Positions 49,113-57,763 of a stretch of 64,000 nt of DNA are shown one piece after another. Positions within the stretch are counted from its first letter, which is position 1. Every line of letters begins with the position of its first letter. The notes under the pieces were generated by a model. It was given only the letters and a program-made list of their open reading frames with translations, made no database searches and was not told the origin of the DNA. Made by a program: the position numbers and the translations under genes. The DNA lies in the NCBI GenBank assembly GCA_937872175.1, contig CALMPI010000011.1:1-64000 (forward strand), in the 5' to 3' direction. This DNA comes from an uncultured Flavobacteriales bacterium. Its GTDB lineage: Bacteria; Bacteroidota; Bacteroidia; Flavobacteriales_F; PHOS-HE28.

Positions 49113-50227
49113 AGCGGCGGGTCTATCTCATCGCCGGCGAGGCCAGCGGCGACCTGCATGCGGCGAACCTGGTGAAGGCCCTTCGTCGGGAGCATCCGGA
49201 CGTGGACCTGCGCGGTTGGGGCGGCGATCGCATGGCGGCGGCCGGTGTGGACGTGGTGAAGCACATCCGCGACCTGGCCTTCATGGGCTTCGCCGAGGTG
49301 CTGCTGAACCTGCGCACCATCCTGGGCAACATCACGGCGTGCAAGGCGGACATCGCGGCCTGGCGGCCGGACGTCATCGTGCTGGTGGACTACCCGGGCT
49401 TCAACCTGCGCATCGCCACCTACGCCCGGTCGCTCGGCATTCCGGTCTTCTACTACATCAGCCCGCAGGTGTGGGCCTGGAAGGCAGGTAGGGTGAAGCG
49501 GATCCGCCGCGACGTCACCGAGCTGTGCGTCATCCTGCCCTTCGAGGAGCAGTGGTATGCCGAGCGTGGCATGGCGGTCACCTTCGTCGGGCACCCGTTG
49601 CTGGACGCCATCGCCGAGGAGAGCGACCACGCGCCGACGCCGTTGCCCGGTGCGGATGGGCGGCCGATGATCGCGCTCCTCCCAGGCAGCCGTCGACAGG
49701 AGGTGGAGCGCATGCTGCCGGTGATGCTCGAGGCCTCGGCCGGCTTCACCGACCATCAATGCGTGGTGGCCGCGGCCCCGGCGTTGGACGATGCGGTGTA
49801 CGCACCCCTGCTCCGGGGCCGCTCGGCGCTCGTGGTCCGCGATCGCACCTATGGACTGCTGCGTCAAGCCCGCGCGGCGCTCGTCACCAGCGGCACGGCC
49901 ACCTTGGAGACCGCGCTCTTCGGGGTGCCCGAGGTGGTGTGCTATGGCGGCAGTGCGGTCAACGTATGGCTCGCCCGGCGCTTGGTGGACGTCCGGTTCA
50001 TCTCCCTGGTGAACCTCATCATGGGCCGGGAGGTGGTGCGGGAGATGATCCAGCAGGACCTGACCCCCCGGGCCCTGCGGGCGGAACTGGACCGGCTGTT
50101 GAACGATCTGCCTTACAGGAGCGCCATGGAGGCCGACCTCGCCCAGCTGCGCGAGCGACTGGGCGGCCCCGGGGCGAGCGCGAAAGCGGCGTCGCGGCTG
50201 TGGAAAATTCTGGAGCCACGCTCCTGA
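49109..50227 (+). CDS. lpxB: Lipid-A-disaccharide synthase
   Basis: A 372-residue GT19 enzyme that joins UDP-diacylglucosamine and lipid X to give the tetraacyl disaccharide of lipid A. Motifs: IAGEASGDLHAANLV, VVLVDYPGFNLRIA-type core (IVLVDYPGFNLRI), YYISPQVWAWKAGR, TFVGHPLLDAI, LLPGSRRQEVERMLP and TSGTATLETALFGVPEVVCY. The ATG at 49109 is preferred over a TTG two codons upstream; it overlaps the previous stop (ATGA). Presence of lpxB confirms an outer membrane with LPS. Length is normal. Confidence 0.96.
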   Translation: MKRRVYLIAGEASGDLHAANLVKALRREHPDVDLRGWGGDRMAAAGVDVVKHIRDLAFMGFAEVLLNLRTILGNITACKADIAAWRPDVIVLVDYPGFNLRIATYARSLGIPVFYYISPQVWAWKAGRVKRIRRDVTELCVILPFEEQWYAERGMAVTFVGHPLLDAIAEESDHAPTPLPGADGRPMIALLPGSRRQEVERMLPVMLEASAGFTDHQCVVAAAPALDDAVYAPLLRGRSALVVRDRTYGLLRQARAALVTSGTATLETALFGVPEVVCYGGSAVNVWLARRLVDVRFISLVNLIMGREVVREMIQQDLTPRALRAELDRLLNDLPYRSAMEADLAQLRERLGGPGASAKAASRLWKILEPRS

Positions 50228-50246
50228 TGGCCCTCGTGGCCCCCGG

Positions 50247-50254
50247 TACTTTCG
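50247..50254 (+). promoter_or_regulatory. Promoter box TACTTTCG, 5 bases before the start codon
   Basis: A TAnnTTCG box followed by CCTCC and the ATG at 50260. An upstream in-frame ATG at 50227 lies before the box and is therefore disfavoured. Confidence 0.55.
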
Positions 50255-50259
50255 CCTCC

Positions 50260-51423
50260 ATGCGCCTTCTTCTCACTGCGTGGGCCCTGGCCGCGGCCGG
50301 CTGGGCGGCGGCCCAGTTCCAGGAGGTGCAGGTGGCCGTGCTGCATGGGAAGGGCGTCACCAGCGCCACGTTGATGGGCCTCCGTGGCGCCATGGCCGTG
50401 CTGGCCGATGGCCGGCAGGTGGGTGAGCTCGCCCCCAACGATGGACTTCGCGTGGCCTTGGAGGATGGGCGCCTGGTGGGCCGATCGCTCAGCGCGACCT
50501 GGACCGCCCGCGACCGCATCACCTTGCGCGCGCCCTTCGGTGGCGGGGTGCGGCTTCGGGCCGTGGTGCCCAAGCTCCCCGAGCGCGTGTACAGCGGGTC
50601 CATCGACATCCGCCGTTCCGGTACCGAGCTGCGCTTCGTGAACGAGGTGAAGCTGGAGGACTACGTGGCCGGCGTGGTCGAAAGCGAGGCGGGCGCACAA
50701 CAGGCGCCCGAGTACTATAAGCTGCAGGCCGTGGGCTGCAGGACCTACGCCCTGGCGAACGCGCGGAAGCATGCGCCGGAGGGCTTCGAGCTCTGCGACC
50801 AGGTGCACTGCCAGGTGTACAAGGGAAGGGCCACGCATGCGCCCATCACGGAGGCCGCGCTCGCCACGCGGGGCATGGTGGTGGTGGACGCGGACATCCG
50901 GCTGATCCATGCCACCTTCCACAGCAACTGCGGGGGCGAGACGCTCAACGCGGAGGACATCTGGAGCAAGGCCGAACCGTATCTGCAGGCCACCACGGAC
51001 AGCTTCTGCATCGCGCAACCCCATGCCACGTGGACCACGACCATCCCCAAGGCGGACTGGCTCACCTACATGGAACGCAAGCACGGCTTGCGGATCGCCG
51101 ATGAGGCCGTGCGGGCGGAGCTGCTTGCGCACGAGCCCCAGTGCAGGGGGCTCTACCTTAACACCACCAAGCCCCTGGTCCCCCTGAAGCAACTGCGCGA
51201 GGACTGGAAGTTGCGCAGCACCTACTTCACCGTCCGCACCGCGGGCGACCAGGTGGTGCTGGACGGCCGCGGCTTCGGCCACGGCGTCGGGCTCTGCCAG
51301 GAGGGTGCCATGGAAATGGCCCGGCAGGGGATCCCCTTCATGGACATCCTTCATCACTACTACCGCGATGTGCATCTGGTCGACCTCAGCAGCCTGGAGT
51401 TCTTCCGGGACGAAGGGGAGTAA
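50260..51423 (+). CDS. SpoIID/LytB domain protein, secreted
   Basis: A 387-residue protein with a signal peptide (MRLLLTAWALAAAGWAAAQ). The SpoIID domain spans ~120-375: ELRFVNEVKLEDYVAGVVESE, KLQAVGCRTYALAN, HATFHSNCGGETLNAEDIW and GRGFGHGVGLCQEGAMEMA. In sporulating bacteria SpoIID is a lytic transglycosylase acting on denuded glycan; in non-sporulating Gram-negatives the role is less clear but should be murein-related. It follows lpxB by 32 bases with its own promoter box. Confidence 0.9.
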   Translation: MRLLLTAWALAAAGWAAAQFQEVQVAVLHGKGVTSATLMGLRGAMAVLADGRQVGELAPNDGLRVALEDGRLVGRSLSATWTARDRITLRAPFGGGVRLRAVVPKLPERVYSGSIDIRRSGTELRFVNEVKLEDYVAGVVESEAGAQQAPEYYKLQAVGCRTYALANARKHAPEGFELCDQVHCQVYKGRATHAPITEAALATRGMVVVDADIRLIHATFHSNCGGETLNAEDIWSKAEPYLQATTDSFCIAQPHATWTTTIPKADWLTYMERKHGLRIADEAVRAELLAHEPQCRGLYLNTTKPLVPLKQLREDWKLRSTYFTVRTAGDQVVLDGRGFGHGVGLCQEGAMEMARQGIPFMDILHHYYRDVHLVDLSSLEFFRDEGE

Positions 51424-51450
51424 GGCCGGGCGGCCCTTGGTCGAAGGAAG

Positions 51451-51481
51451 TTGACCGCGTTCGATGAACGTTCTAGTTTTG
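51451..51481 (+). promoter_or_regulatory. Promoter: TTG, 20-bp spacer, TAGTTTTG
   Basis: A complete Bacteroidota promoter: TTG at 51451-51453 and an exact TAnnTTTG match at 51474-51481. The ATG at 51485 starts 3 bases later, and another in-frame ATG is at 51506. The in-frame ATG at 51464 lies inside the promoter and cannot be the start. Confidence 0.7.
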
Positions 51482-51484
51482 TCG

Positions 51485-53812
51485 ATGAACACCAATCTCA
51501 ACCGCATGGAGAAGTTCCTTACGCTTCTTGTACCCGCTTTTTTCCTCGCCACACCGGCGAGCGCACAGGTCTCCATCGGCCTCAGCGAGATGCCGGCCGC
51601 CGGCGACGAACTGCGGTTGACCCAGGCCAACCTGAACCTGTTCATCAACTACGCGCAGACCGGACCCGGCTTCACTTGGAACTACGCGAACCTGCAGGCG
51701 GTGGATGAGGACACCACCACCTACCAGACGGTGTCCTCCACGAACATCGTGTACGCCTTGGTGTATGCGGACATCTTCTTCAACCCGAACCGGGCCAACC
51801 ACGCCACGGCCGGGGTGGACATCCCGTTCTACCAGTTGCTGCCCATCGCCGATCCCTACACCTTTCTGTATCGCAGCAACACGGAGTACCGGAAAGTGGG
51901 CTTCGGCGCGGAGCTCGCGGGCATCCCCGTGCCCATCACCTTCAGCCAGCAGGATGTGATCTACGAACTGCCGCTGAACTACGGCGATGCGAGCGTCTCC
52001 AACTCGGCCTGGAACGTGAGCCTGCCGACCCTGGCCTACTACGGCTATCAACAGACCCGCAGCAACGAGGTGGACGGTTGGGGCACGATCACCACACCGG
52101 CCGGCAGCTTCGACGCCTTGCGCGTGAAGACCACCCTGGCCGGCCGGGATACCATCAACGTGGATACCCTGGGCATCGGTTTCGCCATCGAACGCCCGTT
52201 GATCCGTGAGTACAAATGGCTCACTCCGGGCCTGCGTGTTCCGGTGCTGCAGGTGAACACCACCGAGGTCTTCGGCTTCGAGGTCGTTTCCGCCATCTAC
52301 TTCTACGACGAGCCCCGCAGCATCACCGTGGAGCAGCCGCTGGCCGCGAGCATCTGCCCGGGCGCCTCCCTGGACATCACGTACAGCGAGACGGGCGTGT
52401 TCAACACCGGGGGGCTCTTCGTGGATCCCAACGACTTCATCGTGCAGTTGAGCGATGCCAACGGTGACTTCACCAATGCGGTGGACATCGGTCAGGTGAC
52501 GGCCGCCACGGCAGGGACCATCGCCGTGACGATCCCGGCGAACACCCCACCGGGCACGGGCTATCGCATCCGCATCGTGTCCACCAGCCCGGCGTACACG
52601 GGTGCGGACAACGGGTTCGACATCACGATCGACAACACCCCCCCTGTGGCGGTGGTCACGGCGAACGGTCCCACCACCTTCTGCGCCGGCGGCAGCGTGA
52701 CGCTGGACGGCACCTCCGGAGGTGGGCTGCTCTACCAGTGGCAGCTGGATGGATCGGACATCCCCGGCGCCACGTCGCCGACCCTGGTGGCCGATGCGAC
52801 CGGTTCCTACACGGTGATCGTGTCCAGCGCCTGCGGGGTGGACGATTCGGACCCGATGCCGGTGACCGTCGAAGAGCTGCCACTGGCCCCGTCGGTGCTG
52901 GCGAACGGTCCCACGAGCTTCTGCGACGGCGGTTCGGTGACCCTGGTGGCCGACCTGATGATGGGCGTCACCTACACCTGGAGCGTCGATGGGGTGGTGA
53001 TCCCCAATGCGGACACGGAACAGCTCGAGGCGACCGCTGCCGGCAGCTATACCGTCTCCGTAACGAGCCTGCAGGGCTGCAGCAGCACCTCGGCGGACAC
53101 CATCGTGGTGGCGGTGATCCCGGCGCCCGTGGCCCCTGCCATCCTGGCATCGGACACCACGGTGTTCTGTGATGGGGGCTCGGTGATCCTGGTGGCCGAC
53201 CTGATCCCCGGCGTCACCTACACGTGGAGCGTGGATGGGACGGTGGTCCCCAACGCGGACACCGAGCAGCTTGTGGTCGCCACCTCCGGCAGCTACACGG
53301 TGACGGTGACGGACGGGCTGGGATGCGGCAGTGCATCGGCCGACACCATCGCCGTCACGGTGAACGCGACGCCTGCCGAGCCGGTGGTCACCCAGGTGGT
53401 GGACACGCTCTTCGCCTCGGGCAGTGGTGTTTTCCAATGGTCGGTGGATGGTCAGCCGATCCCGGGTGCGACGGATGCCTGGTACGTGCCGACTGCAAGC
53501 GGGGCCTATACCGTGACCATCACCGACGGCAACGGGTGCACCAGCACGTCGCAGCCCTACACGTACATCTTCACCGCCGTGGCGATGGTGCGGAACGCCG
53601 AACTGCGTGCCTGGCCCAACCCCACCCAGGGAACGCTTTGGTTGGACGGAGCGGCCGGTGAGCGGTATAGCGTGATCGACGCCAGCGGACGCGTGATGGT
53701 CCAAGGTCTGGCCACCGGACGTCCGGCGACGATCGAGCTTGGCGGCCTGGCCCCGGGGATGTATGAACTGCGCCTCGAACGTGGTGCGGCGCTCCGGATC
53801 GTGCGTCAGTAG
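51485..53812 (+). CDS. Secreted Ig-like repeat protein with T9SS type A domain
   Basis: A 775-residue protein. The signal peptide ends at TPASAQV; if the start is 51506, seven N-terminal residues are lost without changing it. Residues ~25-270 form an N-terminal region common in Bacteroidota (LTQANLNLFINYAQTGPGFTW). Ig-like modules follow; three start with GPTTFCAGGSV, GPTSFCDGGSV or DTTVFCDGGSV, with an 82-residue period between the last two. The C-terminus (ELRAWPNPTQGTLWLDG, LAPGMYELRLERG, IVRQ) is a type A sorting domain. It is probably a surface adhesin or matrix protein. Confidence 0.9.
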   Translation: MNTNLNRMEKFLTLLVPAFFLATPASAQVSIGLSEMPAAGDELRLTQANLNLFINYAQTGPGFTWNYANLQAVDEDTTTYQTVSSTNIVYALVYADIFFNPNRANHATAGVDIPFYQLLPIADPYTFLYRSNTEYRKVGFGAELAGIPVPITFSQQDVIYELPLNYGDASVSNSAWNVSLPTLAYYGYQQTRSNEVDGWGTITTPAGSFDALRVKTTLAGRDTINVDTLGIGFAIERPLIREYKWLTPGLRVPVLQVNTTEVFGFEVVSAIYFYDEPRSITVEQPLAASICPGASLDITYSETGVFNTGGLFVDPNDFIVQLSDANGDFTNAVDIGQVTAATAGTIAVTIPANTPPGTGYRIRIVSTSPAYTGADNGFDITIDNTPPVAVVTANGPTTFCAGGSVTLDGTSGGGLLYQWQLDGSDIPGATSPTLVADATGSYTVIVSSACGVDDSDPMPVTVEELPLAPSVLANGPTSFCDGGSVTLVADLMMGVTYTWSVDGVVIPNADTEQLEATAAGSYTVSVTSLQGCSSTSADTIVVAVIPAPVAPAILASDTTVFCDGGSVILVADLIPGVTYTWSVDGTVVPNADTEQLVVATSGSYTVTVTDGLGCGSASADTIAVTVNATPAEPVVTQVVDTLFASGSGVFQWSVDGQPIPGATDAWYVPTASGAYTVTITDGNGCTSTSQPYTYIFTAVAMVRNAELRAWPNPTQGTLWLDGAAGERYSVIDASGRVMVQGLATGRPATIELGGLAPGMYELRLERGAALRIVRQ
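52919..53310 (+). repeat. Tandem Ig-like coding repeats, 246-bp period
   Basis: Segments starting at 52919 and 53165 encode near-identical stretches (FCDGGSV, ADL, GVTYTWSVDG, PNADTEQL, GSYTV). A more diverged third copy precedes them at ~52675. This points to fairly recent duplication within the gene. Confidence 0.8.
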
Positions 53813-53832
53813 CACGTGTCCATGAACGGCGG

Positions 53833-53864
53833 GTACGCCCCCGGCCTCTCGGCCGGGGGCGTAC
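53833..53864 (+). terminator. Terminator hairpin after the Ig-like protein gene
   Basis: The arms at 53833-53846 and 53851-53864 form a perfect 14-bp stem with a 4-base loop (TCTC), followed by TGCTT. It lies in the 152-bp gap before the lipase gene; the remainder shows no clear promoter box. Confidence 0.82.
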
Positions 53865-53964
53865 TGCTTCAAGCGTGTTGCACGATCGTTGGTTGACGAT
53901 CGACCGTCGGCTGGCGCGATCCCGGCACACGGTTTTCTTTCCTTGGTGCGTTCCAACAGCACGC

Positions 53965-55158
53965 ATGAAGCCCATCCGCCTGCTCGTTGCCAGGGTGCTG
54001 GTCCTTCTTCCCGGCGTCGGCGTCTCACAGCCGGCCGACTTCGACCCTGCCTTGGCCCGGGACCTGAGCGCCTTGTGCGCCACACACACCTTCCGCGACC
54101 TCTATGGTTCGGACGCGGCCATCATGCCCGAGGGCTACACGCTGATCCACACCTCCACCCCTCGTGGCATGGACAACCTGTTCCAGGTGTTCAGGAAGGG
54201 GGCGATGGGCGTCATCGAAGTGCGCGGCTCGACGGCCGACCCCTTGAGCTGGATGGAGAACATCCATGCCGCGATGCTGCCGGCGAGAGGCACGGTGGAG
54301 ATCGACGGACGCCCGTTCGATTACCACTTCGCGGACGACACGGCGGCCGCCGTCCATGCCGGGTACACGTTGGGCGTGGCCTTCATCGCCGACGAGGTGG
54401 TGGAGCAGCTTCGTACGCTGGACCAGCAGGGGGTGCACGACATCGTGATCACCGGCCACAGCCAGGGGGGCGCGCTGGCCCACCTGTTGCGCGCGCATCT
54501 GGAGCATCTGCCCAGCGGCCGGGTCCCCGCGCGTCTGCGGTTCAGGGCGTACGCCTTCGCGCACCCCATGGTGGGCAACGCCGCCTTCGCGAAAGGGTAC
54601 GGCGAAGCGTTCTGCAGCACCGGCACCAGCTTCAGCATCATCAATCCGGAGGATCCGGTGCCCGGCATGCCCCTGGCGTACCACGACCATCGCATCTTTT
54701 CATCCGGCACGCTCAACGGCATGGTCTCGGGCCAGGACGGGTACGATGTGCGCAGCGTGGCGCGCAGTGCGCTCTTCCGGATGTTCCGCGGCACCCTCAC
54801 CGACCTGGCGCAGTACACCTCGACGTCGGTGGAGAAGCGGATCGCGAAGCCTGTGGGCGAGGTGCGGCTGCCTCCCTATCGTGAAGAGATGAACTATGCA
54901 CCGATGCCCGAACGGGTGCTGCTCGAGCCCTTTCCGTATCCGTTGATCCTGCGTGACAGCACGATCCTGTCCAACGACTCGATCATGCAGGCCAACCCGC
55001 GCGACGAGCAGGGTGTCTTCCACAACAAGGCGCTCTATCGCAAGGCGCCTGGCTTCTTCCAGCACAAGCCGTACAACTACTTCGTCGCCATCCTGCGGCG
55101 CTGGTTCCCCGATCGGTATGCGGCCCTTCGTGTGAAGGTGCTGCCTGAGAACCTTTAG
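53965..55158 (+). CDS. Secreted class 3 lipase-like protein
   Basis: A 397-residue protein. The start at 53965 gives a signal peptide (MKPIRLLVARVLVLLPGVGVSQ). The alpha/beta-hydrolase core has the nucleophile in VITGHSQGGALAHLL, then YAFAHPMVGNAAFA and INPEDPVPGMP, the layout of class 3 (Mono- and diacylglycerol-type) lipases. The C-terminal ~130 residues have no known domain. No sorting domain is visible, so it is periplasmic or outer-membrane associated. Its stop codon overlaps the convergent downstream gene by 4 bases. Confidence 0.87.
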   Translation: MKPIRLLVARVLVLLPGVGVSQPADFDPALARDLSALCATHTFRDLYGSDAAIMPEGYTLIHTSTPRGMDNLFQVFRKGAMGVIEVRGSTADPLSWMENIHAAMLPARGTVEIDGRPFDYHFADDTAAAVHAGYTLGVAFIADEVVEQLRTLDQQGVHDIVITGHSQGGALAHLLRAHLEHLPSGRVPARLRFRAYAFAHPMVGNAAFAKGYGEAFCSTGTSFSIINPEDPVPGMPLAYHDHRIFSSGTLNGMVSGQDGYDVRSVARSALFRMFRGTLTDLAQYTSTSVEKRIAKPVGEVRLPPYREEMNYAPMPERVLLEPFPYPLILRDSTILSNDSIMQANPRDEQGVFHNKALYRKAPGFFQHKPYNYFVAILRRWFPDRYAALRVKVLPENL

Positions 55159-55886
55159 TCGGCCCTGCCGGCGCGGATCACGCGGTATCGGAGCATCACC
55201 GCCGAGCGCACTGTCCGTTCACCGGAGGTGCGTGCATCGCGCATCGGGGCGGGAGCGCTCCATTCCAGGTCCTTCTCCGTGGGCAAGGGCGCGAGCCCGT
55301 CCAGGTCGAACGCCAGCCAGGTGTGGTCCTCCACGCCCAGGCTCAGGATGCGGCGTGCCGAGCGTGAGTTGAGGTCGGCCACGAAGACCACTGCCAGATG
55401 ACCATCCTCCTCGGTGAAGCGATCGCGGTCGATCCGCGCGTAGTGATTGTCCTTGTCGCCCGCATAGAGGCTCATGCGCAGCTGGTCCGGTTCGCGCGTA
55501 CGGGGCCCCACGAGGGCGGGTGGCAGGCGCACTTCCACCTCCAACGCAAGCGCTTCGCCGTGCAGCAGGGGAGGGCGGGGAACGGACAGCAGCCCGAGCC
55601 CGGCGAAGGTGAACAAGGCCCCCTGGGCGATCACCAGCCCCAGTCCCGCCGCCTTCCAAAAGCCCGACCAGGCCACGGCGCCGGCCAGGTTGGTCCCGAG
55701 CAGGCCGGCCAAACAGCCGCCCACGAAACCTGCCGGGATGAAGAGGAACGCGATGGCATAGCCGCGCTTGCCCTCAAAGTCGCTCACCCCCATCCGCTTC
55801 GTCACGTGATCGGCCACGGGTGCGGTGACCACGGCGGTAAGGATGCCGTTCAGCAGGGCCACAAGGAGAGCGACCTTCCAGGACAT
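55155..55886 (-). CDS. Membrane protein of unknown function
   Basis: A 243-residue protein. Three hydrophobic segments fill residues ~5-105 (VALLVALLNGILTAVVTAPV, YAIAFLFIPAGFVGGCLAGLL, LGLVIAQGALFTFAGLGLL). A soluble C-terminal domain of ~130 residues follows (ALEVEVRLPPALVG, DQLRMSLYAGDKDNHYARID, MLRYRVIRAG), probably beta-rich and periplasmic. The start at 55886 precedes the first segment; an in-frame ATG near 55934 is possible. The family is not recognised. Confidence 0.75.
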   Translation of the reverse strand: MSWKVALLVALLNGILTAVVTAPVADHVTKRMGVSDFEGKRGYAIAFLFIPAGFVGGCLAGLLGTNLAGAVAWSGFWKAAGLGLVIAQGALFTFAGLGLLSVPRPPLLHGEALALEVEVRLPPALVGPRTREPDQLRMSLYAGDKDNHYARIDRDRFTEEDGHLAVVFVADLNSRSARRILSLGVEDHTWLAFDLDGLAPLPTEKDLEWSAPAPMRDARTSGERTVRSAVMLRYRVIRAGRAD

Positions 55887-55937
55887 GTGTTCGGTGTGCG
55901 TGAAGATGCACCATCTTCGGCGAACGAACGCCATGCG

Positions 55938-56222
55938 ATGAGAAGCGCCAGGGTGAGCATCACCGAGCAGGGCCGCTCCGGGGATGTGGTCTACGAGGAA
56001 GAGGGTCGCAGCATCAAGGGCTGGTGGGAGTTCGCCGGCGGGGATGCGATCGCCATCGTGAACATGGGTGCCGCTTCGGAATGGGTGCACGGCCACCCCT
56101 GGGCGGTGGATCGACGCGCGGAGATCCTGCGCTTCGTGGGCCGGGAGGTGGTCCGGCAGAAGGCCGGTGGATGCCGGGCGGAGGTCGATGAAGCGGGAGG
56201 ATGGATCACCATCATGCGCTGA
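55938..56222 (+). CDS. Short conserved-looking protein of unknown function
   Basis: A 94-residue soluble protein (RVSITEQGRSGDVVYEEEG, IKGWWEFAGGDAIAIVNMG, RAEILRFVGREVVRQKAGG, WITIMR) with no signal peptide and a mixed alpha/beta composition. It starts 51 bases from the divergent membrane protein gene and is followed 9 bases later by the next gene on its strand, so the two may form an operon. Function is unknown. Confidence 0.7.
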   Translation: MRSARVSITEQGRSGDVVYEEEGRSIKGWWEFAGGDAIAIVNMGAASEWVHGHPWAVDRRAEILRFVGREVVRQKAGGCRAEVDEAGGWITIMR

Positions 56223-56231
56223 GCTGGGAGC

Positions 56232-57290
56232 ATGGACCCCCGTTCGGACCTTCGAAGCCGTGACAGCGCTTGGTTCCATCGGTACCGGGCCATTCGCCTG
56301 AAATTCGCGCTCGTGGTGGGTGCTGCGGCGCTCATCCTGGGCGCCATGATCCGGTCCGGAAAGAACCTGCTGTCGGTGGCTCCCACCAGCAGCGTGCCGT
56401 TCGGGGAATGCGTGCGGACCGGGTCGCATGTCGCCACGCTGCTCCGGACCACCGACCCGCACCTGCCGGAGATCACGGGCCGGGGCGGCCACACCACCAC
56501 GAGCATCAGCATCCTGCTGATCCCGCTGAGCGGTGGCGGGCCGAAGGAGATCCCGATCGCCGAAGGGTTGCGTTCCGACCAGTATGCCCTGGCGAGGATC
56601 CTGGGCGGCGACGGCAGCACGCTGTGGTTCGATGTGAACGGCTTGGGTGGCGTGGACCTGCGACGAATGGAGTTGCTGGATCCGGCGGAGGTGCGCGATG
56701 CCCGGGTTCCGCAGGGTTCAAGGCCCCTCGCGATCAACCCGGACAGCTACCTGTCCGCCGGCCTCATCGTCGCGCCGGGCACATGGTTCGGGCTGCATTC
56801 CGAGGAGGAGGTGCGGGTCGGCTTTGCGCCCGGCAAGTTCGTGCGGCGCGTGGTGCCGCAGGAGAGCCGGAAGCAGATGCGTCGCTTCCATCGCGGTACG
56901 CTGGACGAGCCGGTGAACGACACGTACCATCGGATCCTGTCGCTCGAACCCATGAGCGCGCCCGCGTACTTCAACGCGGCCTTCCTCCGCATGGACGATG
57001 CCTCCGAGCCCGTGCGCCTCAGCGATCCGGAGGGAGCGCTCATGATGCACACCTCGGAGCCCGGCTTGAACGGCACCGCAGTGATCTCGCGGGTGGACCT
57101 CAACGGCACGGTGCGCTGGTCCGTGGATACCGCGATCGACCGCTTCAAGCTCACGCAGATCCTGCCGGGGCCGGATGCGTTCGCCTTTTTGGGGACACGC
57201 CTGCCGGTCCCGGGCCGGGTGAGCGAACCCGTGCTGGTGATCGTGGACCTTGCGGACGGGCGGGTCGTCACCCATTCCCTCTGGCGATAG
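56232..57290 (+). CDS. Membrane-anchored protein of unknown function
   Basis: A 352-residue protein with an N-terminal anchor (residues ~23-42, LKFALVVGAAALILGAMI) after a basic n-region, and a large periplasmic-side domain. The domain has propeller-like strands (STLWFDVNGLGGVDLRRMEL, GAVISR-type turns, FLGTRLPVPG, LVIVDLADGRVVTHSLW). It resembles, in my memory only, uncharacterised PA2928-like proteins; I give this little weight. It follows the 94-residue gene by 9 bases. Confidence 0.72.
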   Translation: MDPRSDLRSRDSAWFHRYRAIRLKFALVVGAAALILGAMIRSGKNLLSVAPTSSVPFGECVRTGSHVATLLRTTDPHLPEITGRGGHTTTSISILLIPLSGGGPKEIPIAEGLRSDQYALARILGGDGSTLWFDVNGLGGVDLRRMELLDPAEVRDARVPQGSRPLAINPDSYLSAGLIVAPGTWFGLHSEEEVRVGFAPGKFVRRVVPQESRKQMRRFHRGTLDEPVNDTYHRILSLEPMSAPAYFNAAFLRMDDASEPVRLSDPEGALMMHTSEPGLNGTAVISRVDLNGTVRWSVDTAIDRFKLTQILPGPDAFAFLGTRLPVPGRVSEPVLVIVDLADGRVVTHSLWR

Positions 57291-57307
57291 ACGGTCGCAC
57301 GCGCCGA

Positions 57308-57595
57308 TCACTGCAGCCGGCCGGTCAGCTCCTCGATGGCGTCCGTGAGCTTCTCGCAGGCGCGGATCGTATCGCTCAAGAGCTCCGGCCGGGGTGTGAG
57401 CGTGTTCTCGCGCAGGCTGTCCACGGCGTGGACCAGGGACACGCATCGGTCCTCGGCCGCGATGCCGCGCTCCATCAACCCTTCGATCTCCGCCATCAAC
57501 GCATGGTCGATGCGCCCGTGGCGCAGCTCCGTCCCGAGCATCTGCACGGTCCGGCGCAAGGTGCGGAGCGCGCGGATCAGTTCCTGATCGGTCAT
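57308..57595 (-). CDS. Small helical protein of unknown function
   Basis: A 95-residue, highly charged, all-helical-looking protein (MTDQELIRALRTLRRTVQML, HALMAEIEGLMERGI, ACEKLTDAIEELTGRLQ) with heptad-like Leu spacing, so a coiled coil or small helical bundle is likely. A longer open frame to 57805 is not used: the ATG at 57595 precedes the conserved-looking part. The 168-bp gap to 57763 is a divergent region with one weak AGCTTTG box for the plus-strand gene. Confidence 0.65.
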   Translation of the reverse strand: MTDQELIRALRTLRRTVQMLGTELRHGRIDHALMAEIEGLMERGIAAEDRCVSLVHAVDSLRENTLTPRPELLSDTIRACEKLTDAIEELTGRLQ

Positions 57596-57763
57596 GGGCC
57601 GAAGATCGGCTGCGGGAGGGTATGGCGGCGTTGCGTTCCCGTTCCGTCGCCCGCTTTGACCGGTCCGGTCGAATTCGGTCCGTGCCCGTCGCCGGAAGTG
57701 ACGAATGTCACGCGTGACCGTTGATGCGGGGCGCAGCTTTGGCCCATCCTTCAGCGTTGCGTC

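Noticed and set aside
51473..54085. 870-codon minus-strand frame
   Set aside because: It is the antisense of the Ig-like T9SS protein gene; its product is Arg/Gly/His-rich without domains.
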